Shown here: piece by piece, positions 16,779 through 25,324 of the stretch
Position numbering within the stretch: the stretch's first letter is position 1
How the letters are laid out: each line of letters starts with the position of its first letter
Assembly (NCBI GenBank): GCA_017516765.1
Contig: JAFXBE010000007.1
Coordinates: 1-64,000, forward strand
DNA: 64,000 nucleotides
From: Clostridia bacterium
Lineage (GTDB): Bacteria; Bacillota; Clostridia; Christensenellales; Aristaeellaceae
Direction of reading: 5' to 3'
Position numbers and translations under genes: made by a program
The notes under the pieces: model-generated
Told to the model about the DNA's origin: nothing
Database searches by the model: none
Seen by the model: only the letters and a program-made list of their open reading frames with translations

Positions 16779-17522
16779 ATGCAAGTCACCCATCCCCTTC
16801 CCCCGGAGATCGACCCCGCAAACCTGCCCCGGCATATCGCCGTTATTATGGACGGCAACGGCCGCTGGGCAAAGAAAAACAGCCTGAAGGTTGCTTTGGG
16901 GCACCGGGCGGGTACGGAAAACCTGCGGGAGATCATCCGCAACTGCAGCGATATCGGCGTGGAGGCGCTTACCCTGTACGCCTTTTCCACCGAAAACTGG
17001 AACCGCTCCAAAACCGAAGTGGAAGCCCTGATGCAGCTGATTCTGGATTTCTTCCACAGCGAGATCGACGAGCTGGATGCAAAGAACGTCCGCATCCGCA
17101 TCCTCGGGGATAAGGCGGGTCTGCCCGATCCCCAGCGGCAGGTGCTGGAGGAGGCGGAAGAGCGCACCGGAAGCAATACCGGTCTCAGCCTGAATATCGC
17201 CGTCAACTACGGCGGCAGGGCAGAGCTGGTGCGGGCGGCGCAGCAGCTGGCACGGGAGGCGGCAGCAGGCGAACGCACAGTGGAAAGCATCGACGAAGCC
17301 GCCATTGCGGATCATTTGTACACCAAGGGTCTGCCCGAGGTGGATCTGCTCATCCGCACCAGCGGCGAGATGCGCCTGAGCAACTTTTTACTCTACCAGT
17401 GCTCCTATGCGGAATTTGTCTTCCCCGAGGAGCTCTGGCCCGATTTTCACGTCCCCCAGCTGCACCGGTGTATTCTGGAATTCCAGCGCCGCTCCCGCCG
17501 CTACGGCGGTCGTGAAGAATGA
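16779..17522 (+). CDS. uppS: Undecaprenyl diphosphate synthase
   Basis: UppS (247 aa) is the cis-prenyltransferase that builds C55 undecaprenyl diphosphate, the lipid carrier for peptidoglycan and wall polymers. The catalytic block HIAVIMDGNGRWAKK (catalytic Asp in MDGNGRWA), the LTLYAFSTENWNRSK segment and the C-terminal LLIRTSGEMRLSNFLLYQ are intact. GGGAGG lies 7 nt upstream of the chosen ATG; a longer ORF reading is rejected because it crosses the promoter. Its stop overlaps a possible cdsA start. It uses IPP/FPP made by the MEP pathway, including Dxr and IspG encoded in this window. Confidence 0.97.
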   Translation: MQVTHPLPPEIDPANLPRHIAVIMDGNGRWAKKNSLKVALGHRAGTENLREIIRNCSDIGVEALTLYAFSTENWNRSKTEVEALMQLILDFFHSEIDELDAKNVRIRILGDKAGLPDPQRQVLEEAEERTGSNTGLSLNIAVNYGGRAELVRAAQQLAREAAAGERTVESIDEAAIADHLYTKGLPEVDLLIRTSGEMRLSNFLLYQCSYAEFVFPEELWPDFHVPQLHRCILEFQRRSRRYGGREE

Positions 17523-17542
17523 ATCAAAAGGAGATCCGTACC

Positions 17543-18418
17543 ATGAGCGATCCCAAAGTTCCCCAAAACGGGGAAACGACCGAAGAAAAAACCAAAAAGA
17601 AAAATTCCTTCGTGCAGCGCGTAATCACCGGGCTTGTGCTGGTAACGCTGCTGGCGCTGGTGCTGTGGGCAGGCAGCTGGTGCTTTGCGCTGGTGGCCAG
17701 CCTGTGCATTGCCGTGGCGATCTATGAAATGCACGGCGCGCTCACAGCCCGCGGACACCATCCCGTGCGCTGGGTCTGTTATGCCGGGCTTGTCCTCAGC
17801 CTGCCGCTGATGATGTTCTATTCCGCCCGGGCCATGATCCCCGTGATGGTGCTGCTGGTCTTCTGCGTGCTGGTGCAGGTGATGCGCCGTCAGGAGCCGG
17901 AGCTGGAGGATATCCTCATCAGCGTGATGCCGCTCATCAGCATCGTGCTGCCTGCCATGTGCCTTGTGGGGCTTCTGGACACCCAGCCCCGCTCCCTGCA
18001 GCTGATGCTGCTGATCCAGGTCTTCGCCATCGCCGTCGGCGGCGACACCTTCGCCTATTTTGTGGGCAGCGCGGTGGGCGGTCCCAAGCTCTGCCCCCGC
18101 ATCAGCCCCAACAAGACCATCGCGGGCTCTGTAGGCGGTCTTGCCGGCAGCATACTGATGGCTTTCGTGGTGGGGCGCATCTTTGCCGCCTCCGTGCCGG
18201 GCTTGGCGGTTCCCTTCTGGGGCGACCTGCTGGTGGGTCTCATCGGCGGCATCGCCGGGCAGATGGGCGACCTGTTTGCCAGTCTGGTCAAGCGGCATTG
18301 CAAAGTAAAGGACTATGGCACCATCTTCCCCGGTCACGGCGGCATGATGGACCGGCTGGACAGCGTTTTCTTTGTAGCCATCGTTGTGTATTGCTACCGC
18401 GTGATCCTGTTGGTGTAA
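17543..18418 (+). CDS. cdsA: Phosphatidate cytidylyltransferase
   Basis: CdsA (291 aa) makes CDP-diacylglycerol from CTP and phosphatidic acid, the branch point of phospholipid synthesis. About eight membrane helices are present and the family signature is complete: SLVKRHCKVKDYGTIFPGHG followed by GMMDRLDS. The start at 17543 has AAAGGAGA 8 nt upstream; an in-frame ATG at 17519 overlaps the uppS stop (ATGA) but has only a weak site, so either could be used. A Lys/Glu-rich cytoplasmic tail of about 25 residues precedes the first helix. Confidence 0.96.
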   Translation: MSDPKVPQNGETTEEKTKKKNSFVQRVITGLVLVTLLALVLWAGSWCFALVASLCIAVAIYEMHGALTARGHHPVRWVCYAGLVLSLPLMMFYSARAMIPVMVLLVFCVLVQVMRRQEPELEDILISVMPLISIVLPAMCLVGLLDTQPRSLQLMLLIQVFAIAVGGDTFAYFVGSAVGGPKLCPRISPNKTIAGSVGGLAGSILMAFVVGRIFAASVPGLAVPFWGDLLVGLIGGIAGQMGDLFASLVKRHCKVKDYGTIFPGHGGMMDRLDSVFFVAIVVYCYRVILLV

Positions 18419-18440
18419 TTTGAAAGGAGAATCCCGGCGC

Positions 18441-19604
18441 ATGGCTTTTGCGAAACGGCGTATCGCCATTCTTGGCTCCACAGGCTCCATCGGCTCTCAG
18501 GCGCTGATGGTGGCACGGCTGCATGCCGACCGCTTTCAGGTAACGGCGCTGGTCGCCAACCGCTCCAAAGAGCAGCTTTTTGAACAGGTGCGCGAATTCC
18601 GCCCTCAGCTGGCGGGTCTTTCCACCCCCATCCCCATGGAGGAGATCCCCGAGGATCTGCGCTTCTGCCAATGGGTCTTCGGCAGCGAAGCCCTCACCGC
18701 CGCCGCCATGTGCGATTGCGACGATGTGCTGGTATCCGTGGTGGGCATGGCGGGGCTGAGCAGCGTGTTGTGCGCCCTGCGCCACAAAAAGCGGGTGCTG
18801 CTTGCCAATAAGGAGGCGCTGGTGGCGGGCGGTCAGCTGGTCACGGAAGCTGCCCGGCTGGCAGGCGAAAACAGCCTGCTGCCGGTGGACAGCGAGCACA
18901 GCGCCATTTTTCAGTGTCTCCGGGGCGCAGCGGACAACCCGGTGGAGCGCATCGCTCTTACCTGCTCCGGCGGCCCCTTCCGCACGTGGGATGCGGCGGC
19001 GATCCGTGCTGCAACCCGGGAAGCTGCCCTCAAGCACCCCAACTGGGTCATGGGGCAGAAGATCACCATCGATTCCGCCACCCTGTTCAACAAGGCGCTG
19101 GAGATGATCGAGGCCAAATGGCTCTTCGGCGTTGCGCCGGAGCAGATCCAGGTGGTGGTGCATCCCCAGAGTGTTGTGCACAGCGGCGTGTTTTTCAAAG
19201 ACGGCGCACTGTTGGCGCAACTGGGCACCCCGGATATGCGCCTGCCCATCCTGTATGCCATGAGCTACCCTGAACGTCTGCCCACCGGCGGCGAAGAGCT
19301 GGATCTGTTCAAGCTGGCGGCGCTGACCTTCGAAGAACCCGACCCGGTGCGCTTTCCCTCCCTGCGGCTGGCACGGGAATGCATGGCGGCGGGCGGCGCA
19401 GCCTGCTGTATGCTCAATGCAGCCAACGAGGAAGCGGTGTTCCGCATGCTGGGCGATGGGGGAGAGACCATGCCTGTGGGTCGCATTTTCGATGTGGTGG
19501 AGGAAACCCTCCAGCGCATGGGCAACCGCCCGGCAGATACCGAGGAGCAGGTCTTCGCCGCCGATGAGGAGGCGCGCCGGGTGGCGCGTTCCCTGCTGGG
19601 GTGA
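18441..19604 (+). CDS. dxr: 1-deoxy-D-xylulose-5-phosphate reductoisomerase
   Basis: Dxr (IspC, 387 aa) converts DXP to MEP with NADPH, the first committed step of the MEP pathway. The Rossmann start RRIAILGSTGSIGSQAL, the metal-binding LLPVDSEHSAIFQCL block (Asp/Glu ligands) and the flexible-loop region with CSGGPFR (here Ser-Gly-Gly, usual SGGPF) are present, followed by HPNWVMGQKITIDSATLFNKALE. GGAGA lies 10 nt upstream of the ATG, 22 nt after cdsA, so they are cotranscribed. Confidence 0.97.
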   Translation: MAFAKRRIAILGSTGSIGSQALMVARLHADRFQVTALVANRSKEQLFEQVREFRPQLAGLSTPIPMEEIPEDLRFCQWVFGSEALTAAAMCDCDDVLVSVVGMAGLSSVLCALRHKKRVLLANKEALVAGGQLVTEAARLAGENSLLPVDSEHSAIFQCLRGAADNPVERIALTCSGGPFRTWDAAAIRAATREAALKHPNWVMGQKITIDSATLFNKALEMIEAKWLFGVAPEQIQVVVHPQSVVHSGVFFKDGALLAQLGTPDMRLPILYAMSYPERLPTGGEELDLFKLAALTFEEPDPVRFPSLRLARECMAAGGAACCMLNAANEEAVFRMLGDGGETMPVGRIFDVVEETLQRMGNRPADTEEQVFAADEEARRVARSLLG

Positions 19605-19703
19605 TCCTGCCTGCATAACAGCGGTCGGGCGTGCGTGAACGGCTGCCTGGCTGCATATGCTGTTTCTGCAACGATTCTGGAATGAAAGGAAACAACTGCT
19701 GTA

Positions 19704-20765
19704 ATGATTGTTCTCTATGTTCTGCTTGCCATTCTGATGCTGGGCGTGCTGGTGATGATCCACGAATTCGGTCATTTTGCCGCAGCGCGCCTTTGCGGCA
19801 TCGAGGTCAAGGAATTCTCCATCGGCTTTGGCAAAAAGCTCTGGGGGCGCGTGGGTCGGAGGGGCACCCAGTTTTCCCTGCGGCTGGTGCCTCTGGGCGG
19901 CTACTGCATGTTTTACGGCGATACCGACGACGACCCCGAGGGCAAGACCAAAGACGATCCCCGCAACTTCACCGCGACTGCCGTGTGGAAGCGCATGCTG
20001 GTCACCGTTGCGGGCCCGCTGATGAATGCGGTGCTTGCGCTGGCGCTTTCCGTGGTGCTGATGACCTTCTGGGGTGCAGAGATCGATACCCCCTTCCTTT
20101 ATGAAGTAACAGACGGTTCCCCCGCCTATGAAGCCGGTCTGCGCCCGGGGGATGTATTCGTCTCCATCGGCGATACCGACCTTACCGCCGCCACCGCGCA
20201 GGACGTGAGCAACGTCATCGGCGGCTATGCTCAGGGGCAGCCCATCCCCATCACCATGCTCCGGCAGGGCGAGGAGCTTTCCTTCACCGTAACGCCCGAG
20301 TACAACGAAACCGAAAAACGGTATATGATCGGCATCACCATTCAGCAGGGGCAGAAGAAACTTTCTCCCGGCAGGGTGCTGCCTGAGGCGTGGAACCTGA
20401 CTGCCGACAGCGCAGTCGCCATCATCGATGCCCTTGGGAAGATGGTCACCACCGGCGAGGGACTGGATCAGAGCGCAGGTCCGGTGGGTATCGTATCGCT
20501 GGTGGCGAAGGAGACACAGACCGGCGGTCTGCCCGTGTACCTGAATCTGGCGATCTTCATCTCCATCAATCTGGGGCTGATGAATCTGCTGCCCATCCCC
20601 GGTCTGGACGGCTGCCGTCTCATCTTTCTGCTCATCGAGGCCATCCGCCGCAAGCCGGTGGATCAGAAGGTGGAAGCCATCATTCATCTGCTGGGGTATG
20701 TGTTCCTGCTGGGGCTTATGCTGCTGTTCACCTTCCAGGACGTGCGCAGGCTGTTTATCCGGTAG
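19704..20765 (+). CDS. rseP: RIP metalloprotease RseP
   Basis: RseP (353 aa) is a PDZ-containing site-2 protease that cleaves transmembrane anti-sigma factors and signal-peptide remnants. HEFGH is at about residues 20-24 in the first membrane helix, a single PDZ domain covers about residues 125-205 (GSPAYEAGLRPGDVFVSIGD), and the C-terminal NLLPIPGLDG carries the third zinc ligand (Asp). AAAGGA lies 13 nt before the ATG, longer than ideal. A 99-nt gap separates it from dxr, without a clear terminator. In relatives ispG follows here; in this genome an AraC gene does. Confidence 0.95.
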   Translation: MIVLYVLLAILMLGVLVMIHEFGHFAAARLCGIEVKEFSIGFGKKLWGRVGRRGTQFSLRLVPLGGYCMFYGDTDDDPEGKTKDDPRNFTATAVWKRMLVTVAGPLMNAVLALALSVVLMTFWGAEIDTPFLYEVTDGSPAYEAGLRPGDVFVSIGDTDLTAATAQDVSNVIGGYAQGQPIPITMLRQGEELSFTVTPEYNETEKRYMIGITIQQGQKKLSPGRVLPEAWNLTADSAVAIIDALGKMVTTGEGLDQSAGPVGIVSLVAKETQTGGLPVYLNLAIFISINLGLMNLLPIPGLDGCRLIFLLIEAIRRKPVDQKVEAIIHLLGYVFLLGLMLLFTFQDVRRLFIR

Positions 20766-20807
20766 CAGATCCGTAAACTGTGCCGGAAGAAAAAACAATC
20801 TATGCCC

Positions 20808-20836
20808 TTGACAGGGTTTCCCGCCCTTTGTAAAAT
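20808..20836 (+). promoter_or_regulatory. Strong promoter of the AraC-family gene
   Basis: Consensus TTGACA at 20808-20813, 17-nt spacer, TAAAAT at 20831-20836. Confidence 0.82.
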
Positions 20837-20889
20837 AGATCAGGAGCAATGCACACGTTTGCTCAACTCGAAAGAAAGCGGTGCCGACT

Positions 20890-21789
20890 ATGCCAACGAC
20901 GATTTTCCAGCCCATTCACAGCTGCAGCGCCACACCGGATGTGGTGGTGCAGGGCGTGCATACTCCCGCAGAGCTGGTACGCCAGTCCGGTGTGTGGATT
21001 GACACCGCCGGCAGTGCGTTCCTTTCCCAACAGGAATATCAGCTTGCTCCCTGCGATGCGCCGCTTTGGCTGGTGGCAGAGGAGGACAGCTTCGTTTTCT
21101 GCCACGAGGAGATGAAGATCACCCTTCAGCGGGGCGAGTGCCTGATCGTGCCCGCCCACACCGAGGGCTGCACCCTGCAGAAGGCCAAGGATGCCCGCAT
21201 CCTGTGGCTTATTCTGGGCGGCCCGCTGATGGAAAACTTCATGCGCCAGATGAATGCCTATAACCGTCTGCCCGCGCGGCAGGGCATGCTGCCCACCCAG
21301 GTGGTGCTCATCCGCCAGATCGTGCAGGTGGTGGTGCGCCATATGGATACCGCCGATGCCAGCTACCAGCTGCAGCAGCTGCTGTGGGCGCTGCTGGCGG
21401 CCCATTGCGGGCAGAGCGTGGCCAACAGCGCCACCCTCAGCTACGAGATCGCCCGCGTGGTGGATGCCATGCGCGCAGGCAGCTACAAGGATTCCTTCAG
21501 CCTTGCGGAGATGGCAGCCATCAGCCGCATGCCGGTGGAGACCTTCCGCAAACGTTTCACCGCCGAGCTGGGCATCCCGCCCCTTGGCTATCTGCAGTTC
21601 CTGAAGATGGAGCGCGCCAAGGCGCTGCTGCGCAGCGGTACGGGTGTGCGCCAGACCGGTGTGGAGATCGGCATGCCCGACCCTTACCACTTCAGCAAGC
21701 AGTTCAAGCACGTGGTGGGCATGAGCCCCACCGCCTATCTGAAGCACGTGGGCGGCAAGGGCGAGCTGGCAGACCCTGTGGACGAATAA
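20890..21789 (+). CDS. AraC family transcriptional regulator
   Basis: A 299-residue two-domain regulator. Residues about 15-110 form a cupin-like sensor domain (LWLVAEEDSFVFCHEEMKITLQRGECLIVPAHTEG reads as a beta barrel). Residues about 195-285 are the double helix-turn-helix DNA-binding domain: SFSLAEMAAISRMPVETFRKRF...GIPPLGYLQFLKMERAKALLRSG...VGIEIG-like VEIGMPDPYHFSKQFKHVVGMSPTAY. The ATG at 20890 lacks a strong ribosome binding site; a GTG at 20881 is the alternative. The effector is unknown. It sits alone next to the phosphofructokinase gene, which has its own promoter, so regulation of sugar use is possible but not shown. Confidence 0.9.
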   Translation: MPTTIFQPIHSCSATPDVVVQGVHTPAELVRQSGVWIDTAGSAFLSQQEYQLAPCDAPLWLVAEEDSFVFCHEEMKITLQRGECLIVPAHTEGCTLQKAKDARILWLILGGPLMENFMRQMNAYNRLPARQGMLPTQVVLIRQIVQVVVRHMDTADASYQLQQLLWALLAAHCGQSVANSATLSYEIARVVDAMRAGSYKDSFSLAEMAAISRMPVETFRKRFTAELGIPPLGYLQFLKMERAKALLRSGTGVRQTGVEIGMPDPYHFSKQFKHVVGMSPTAYLKHVGGKGELADPVDE

Positions 21790-21863
21790 AATAATTCGAC
21801 AAAAATACAGGGAAAATACAGAGTGTAAGAGTTTACATTCCCGCCCGGCTCCTTGAGCCCCCC

Positions 21864-21891
21864 TTGCGAAAAGAAAAACCTGTGCTATACT
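21864..21891 (+). promoter_or_regulatory. Extended -10 promoter of pfk
   Basis: TTGCGA at 21864-21869, 16-nt spacer, TATACT at 21886-21891 preceded by TGC (extended -10). Confidence 0.75.
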
Positions 21892-21942
21892 GATGCTTGC
21901 GGTTTTCCGCACGGCAGAGAATTGTGTTAAGGAGAGAACACG

Positions 21943-22995
21943 ATGATTAAGAAAATTGGTATTCTGACCAGCGGCGGCGACAGCCCCGGAATGAATGCGG
22001 CAGTTGTGGCTGTTGCCCGCTGTGCAGCTATGTACGATATCAAGCTGATGGGCATCAAGCGTGGCTACAACGGCCTGCTGGGCCTCAGCGACAACCCCGA
22101 AGACGATATTGCCGAGCTGAACCTTGAAACGGTTCTGGATATCGCCGACCAGCGCGGTACCTTCCTGCGCACCGCCCGCTGCGACGAGTTCAGAAAGCCC
22201 GAGGTGCAGAAGCAGGCTGCCCAGACCCTGCGCGATCTGGGTGTGGATGCTCTGGTGGTCATCGGCGGCGATGGCAGCTTCAACGGTGCAATGCGCCTGT
22301 GCGAGTGCGGCATCCCCTGCGTTACCATCCCCGGCACCATCGATAACGATCTGGGCTATACCGAGCGGACTCTGGGCTTCGATACCGCCGTTAACGTATG
22401 CGTAGAGGCCGTCCGCTCCATCCGTGCCACCAGCCGCAGCCACGACCGCCCCTCTGTGGTGCAGGTCATGGGTCGCCATGCCGGCGATATCGCTATGCGT
22501 ACCGCCATGGCCACCGGTGCCGAAATGGTCGTTGTTCCCGAAATGCCCTGGGATGTAGACGATCTGGCCGCCCGTCTCAACAGCCTGATCGCCAAGGGCA
22601 ACACCCGCGCCACGCTGGTGATCGGCGAAAACTGCTGGCACAACATGAAGGAGTTTGACTGGCGCAAGTTCCTCAACGATAACGGCAAGACCATCTATCC
22701 CGGCGAACCCATCAACGCCGAGCGTCTGGCCAGCATCCTCAAGCGCAAGTGCAACGGCATTGAAGCCCGCGCCACCGTGATCGGCTACACCCAGCGCGGT
22801 GCAGTGCCCACCGCATCCGACAGCGCCTTTGCTTTCGAAGCCGGTCATCTGGCTGTGCAGCTGCTGAACCGTGGCATTGCCAACCAGGCCATCGGTCTGC
22901 GCCACGGTCAGGTCTTCAACATGCCCATCGCCGATGCTCTCAGCATGAAGAAGCACTTCAACCGCGAGCTGTACGATCTCATCAACAAGCTGTAA
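21943..22995 (+). CDS. pfkA: ATP-dependent 6-phosphofructokinase
   Basis: PFK (350 aa) phosphorylates fructose-6-phosphate in glycolysis. It opens with KIGILTSGGDSPGMNAAV, has GGDGS (Gly after GGD, the ATP-using rather than pyrophosphate-using form), the catalytic PGTIDNDLGYTERTLGFDTA segment and VMGRHAGDIA. The protein is longer than the 320-residue allosteric bacterial type and has a PFP/long-clade flavour in its C-terminal third, so the nucleotide choice is inferred from the GGDGS residue only. AAGGAGAG lies just upstream of the ATG. It is monocistronic between a promoter and a strong terminator; no pyruvate kinase gene follows, unlike in many Firmicutes. Confidence 0.93.
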   Translation: MIKKIGILTSGGDSPGMNAAVVAVARCAAMYDIKLMGIKRGYNGLLGLSDNPEDDIAELNLETVLDIADQRGTFLRTARCDEFRKPEVQKQAAQTLRDLGVDALVVIGGDGSFNGAMRLCECGIPCVTIPGTIDNDLGYTERTLGFDTAVNVCVEAVRSIRATSRSHDRPSVVQVMGRHAGDIAMRTAMATGAEMVVVPEMPWDVDDLAARLNSLIAKGNTRATLVIGENCWHNMKEFDWRKFLNDNGKTIYPGEPINAERLASILKRKCNGIEARATVIGYTQRGAVPTASDSAFAFEAGHLAVQLLNRGIANQAIGLRHGQVFNMPIADALSMKKHFNRELYDLINKL

Positions 22996-23005
22996 TCAGC
23001 ACTGT

Positions 23006-23031
23006 ACCCCCTGCTTGGGCAGGGGGTTTTT
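23006..23031 (+). terminator. Terminator of pfk
   Basis: ACCCCCTGC, loop TTGG, GCAGGGGGT and a run of T residues, 11 nt after the stop codon. Confidence 0.92.
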
Positions 23032-23070
23032 GTATACTGCCCTACCGAAACATCCCCGGAGGTGAAGCAA

Positions 23071-24669
23071 ATGAAAAAGCGTATGTGCATCTGGCTGGCA
23101 AGCATTCTGCTGCTTGTTCTGGCAGCAGTGCCCGTAACGGCGGAGGCGCGAAGCGGCAGGATCGGTGACCTGTATTGGACGTTTGAGGACGGTGCCGATG
23201 GCTGCTTTCTCACCTTTGAAGGCACGGGTGCGATCCCTCCTGTGGAAACGCCCTGGTTCAGCGATAATGCCGACCCATATATCGTTACCAACATCATTTT
23301 CGGTGAGGGCGTTACCCGAATCGGCCGGGGTTGCATGCCCTCCATGCATTCCCTCACAGGTGTTGAGTTTTCTTCCACCATTGAGGAAGTGGGAGCAAAC
23401 AACTTCATGAACTGTGACAATCTGGAGGGCATCGTTCTGCCGGAAGGGCTTCAGGTGCTGGGGGAAAACTGCTTTTCCGGTTGTGAGAAGCTGGAATGGG
23501 CAGTGCTTCCCTCTACCCTTCAGACCATCGGAGATGGCTGCCTGACCCGCTGCACCGCTCTGGTGGAGCTGGGTGTGGCAGAAGAAAATCCGGTTTTTGC
23601 ACTTGAGGATGGTCTTTTGATCAACCGGCAGGATGGCAAGGTGATGGCAGCCATTACCGGCAGCGAACGTACCGAGTGCACGGTACCGGATACGGTCACC
23701 GCTGCCGGAGACTATGCTTTCGCCGGCTGGTCGGCCCTTGAACAGGCTTCTCTGCCGGAGCGCTTTCGGCATATCAGCCGGGGCATGTTTGAAAACTGCA
23801 CCGGTCTGAAGAATGTTGATCTGCCGAAGAAACTGCTGGATATTGATGCCGGTGCCTTCGCTGGCTGCAGCGCTCTGAAGGAGATCGCCATACCCAATCA
23901 TCTCCGTTCCATCAGCGCAGATGCCTTTGAAAAAACCACGGCTTTTCGCTGTGCTGAAGGTTCCTATGCGGATTTCCATGCCCGGCGCTATGGATTGGAA
24001 GCGCACCATACGGGAGAAAGGCTGGTCTGTGCGGAAGGAAGCCTGCCCGATGCAGCGCTGCTATCGCCCACGGTGGCGCTGAAGCAGGGCAGCGGCCTGC
24101 AGGCGGATCAATGCTGGCTGAAGTTCTATGAGCTTGAGGATAGACGAAGCACACGCCGTATCGCCTATGATGTGGATCTGCTTGACCGCTATGGAAAAAG
24201 CGTCAGTACAGATGCACCCATTCAGCTGATCCTGCCCTACCCGGAGGGGTTGGGTTGGGAGACGGCAGGCGGCTATCAGATCAAGGTGATCCATGAGGGA
24301 AAGGATGGCACAGAGCAGTTCAGCACGGCAGAAGGCTCGCTGGAATGTCTGAAACAGGGTCTCAGCCTGAATGTAACACACTTCAGCCCCTTTGAGATCA
24401 CTTGGAGCGAAGCCGTTGAAAGCCCGGAGGCAACGGCCACCCCCGAACCCACCGCAGCACCGGAGGCGACAGCCACCCCCGAACCCACCGCAGCACCGGA
24501 GGCAACAGCCACCCCCGAACCCACCGCAGCCCCGGAGGCAACCGCTGCGCCTGAGCCTACGACCCGTCCGCCGCAGACCGGCGATGGCGGCAGACCTTCC
24601 CTGTACCTCCTCCTTCTCCTTGGCTCCGCAGCCGCCCTGCTGCTGCTCCGCAAGGCAAGGAAGGCCTGA
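23071..24669 (+). CDS. BspA-like leucine-rich-repeat surface protein with sorting-type tail
   Basis: A 532-residue exported protein. After a signal peptide (cut near VTAEA), residues about 70-300 contain BspA/TpLRR-type repeats (LTGVEFSSTIEEVGANNF, LEGIVLPEGLQVLGENCF, LEWAVLPSTLQTIGDGCL, and so on). A second beta domain (about 310-440) follows. The stalk is four 12-residue repeats on EATATPEPTAAP, then PPQTGD, a hydrophobic helix and a KARKA tail: a sortase-like sorting signal in which the first position is Pro rather than Leu. GGAGG lies 8 nt upstream of the chosen ATG; an upstream GTG at 23062 overlaps that site. BspA proteins typically mediate adhesion to host or other bacteria. Confidence 0.88.
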   Translation: MKKRMCIWLASILLLVLAAVPVTAEARSGRIGDLYWTFEDGADGCFLTFEGTGAIPPVETPWFSDNADPYIVTNIIFGEGVTRIGRGCMPSMHSLTGVEFSSTIEEVGANNFMNCDNLEGIVLPEGLQVLGENCFSGCEKLEWAVLPSTLQTIGDGCLTRCTALVELGVAEENPVFALEDGLLINRQDGKVMAAITGSERTECTVPDTVTAAGDYAFAGWSALEQASLPERFRHISRGMFENCTGLKNVDLPKKLLDIDAGAFAGCSALKEIAIPNHLRSISADAFEKTTAFRCAEGSYADFHARRYGLEAHHTGERLVCAEGSLPDAALLSPTVALKQGSGLQADQCWLKFYELEDRRSTRRIAYDVDLLDRYGKSVSTDAPIQLILPYPEGLGWETAGGYQIKVIHEGKDGTEQFSTAEGSLECLKQGLSLNVTHFSPFEITWSEAVESPEATATPEPTAAPEATATPEPTAAPEATATPEPTAAPEATAAPEPTTRPPQTGDGGRPSLYLLLLLGSAAALLLLRKARKA

Positions 24670-24679
24670 GTGAAATCCA

Positions 24680-24716
24680 CAGCCCCGGCTGCCTTGATCG
24701 GCAGCCGGGGCTGTTT
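24680..24716. terminator. Bidirectional-type hairpin between convergent genes
   Basis: CAGCCCCGGCTGCC, 6-nt loop, GGCAGCCGGGGCTG, followed by TTT on the plus strand. It lies 10 nt after the surface-protein stop and 3 nt beyond the stop of the minus-strand small gene. Confidence 0.75.
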
Positions 24717-24718
24717 GC

Positions 24719-24901
24719 TTACAGATCATCTGCATCCTGCACAGGCATGCCTCCATCCGCAGGGGTGCCGGTGTAGCTGCCCAGTACATCGCTGTGATCA
24801 CGTCGGGACTGCTCCTGCATCACCTTGGCGGAGGCGGTTCCTTTTTTGCATTCTCCGTTCTTTTTCATCTGCTCCTTTTTGCGGTCATCTGCCTGTTTCA
24901 T
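24719..24901 (-). CDS. Small highly charged protein, unknown function
   Basis: A 60-residue hydrophilic protein: a Lys/Glu-rich N-terminal half (DRKKEQMKKNGECKKGTASAK), then HSDVLGSYTGTPADGGMPVQDADDL. The tail, with GSYTGTP...G..PVQDADDL, reads like a conserved motif that I believe recurs in small clostridial proteins, but I cannot name a family. AAGGAA lies 9 nt upstream of the ATG. The composition suggests an intrinsically disordered, nucleic-acid- or protein-binding polypeptide. Confidence 0.6.
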   Translation of the reverse strand: MKQADDRKKEQMKKNGECKKGTASAKVMQEQSRRDHSDVLGSYTGTPADGGMPVQDADDL

Positions 24902-25078
24902 ACTCCATCATTCCTTCCGGCCATTTCTCTGTTTGACAGCGCAGGCTGCCAGTATAGGTTTGGCCCGGGCGGCGGTTCTCATACCAGTTGTGCATGGGAA
25001 GGGAAAGCCGTAGAAAACGGGTGCTGCCGGGCTTTTCTGGCGTTATGCGAAAAAAACAAAAAAATTTCAAATTAGGGG

Positions 25079-25107
25079 TTTACAAACCACCGAACCTGTG
25101 ATATTAT
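25079..25107 (+). promoter_or_regulatory. Promoter of tRNA-Ala
   Basis: TTTACA at 25079-25084, 17-nt spacer, TATTAT at 25102-25107, 36 nt upstream of the tRNA. Confidence 0.78.
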
Positions 25108-25142
25108 ATATCTCGCTGATGAGGCAACCGCCTAAGAAGCAT

Positions 25143-25218
25143 GGGGCATTAGCGCAGTTGGTAGCGCACAACACTGGCAGTGTTGGGGTCAGGAGTTCGA
25201 GTCTCCTATGCTCCACCA
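25143..25218 (+). tRNA. tRNA-Ala (anticodon GGC)
   Basis: A complete 76-nt cloverleaf with encoded CCA. Acceptor stem GGGGCAT/ATGCTCC contains the G3·U70 pair that marks alanine tRNAs. The D arm is GCGC/GCGC, the anticodon loop CTGGCAG gives GGC, and the T arm is AGGAG-TTCGAGT-CTCCT. It reads GCC and GCU codons. It is flanked by its own promoter and terminator. Confidence 0.97.
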
Positions 25219-25220
25219 TA

Positions 25221-25257
25221 AAAGGCTCAAACTTTGATATAAAGTTTGAGCCTTTTT
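25221..25257 (+). terminator. Terminator of tRNA-Ala
   Basis: AAAGGCTCAAACTTT, loop GATAT, AAAGTTTGAGCC and five T residues, directly after the CCA end. Confidence 0.93.
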
Positions 25258-25324
25258 GTTGTTTGTATAAAGGTCAAAAGGATTTTGATCAGTACGTCAT
25301 GCTGTCATTATTGAACGGGTCTTT

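Noticed and set aside
20849..21115. Short ORF starting right after AGGAG, upstream of and overlapping the AraC gene
   Set aside because: It is out of frame with the AraC protein, has no protein-like features, and its start is only 2 nt from the purine site.
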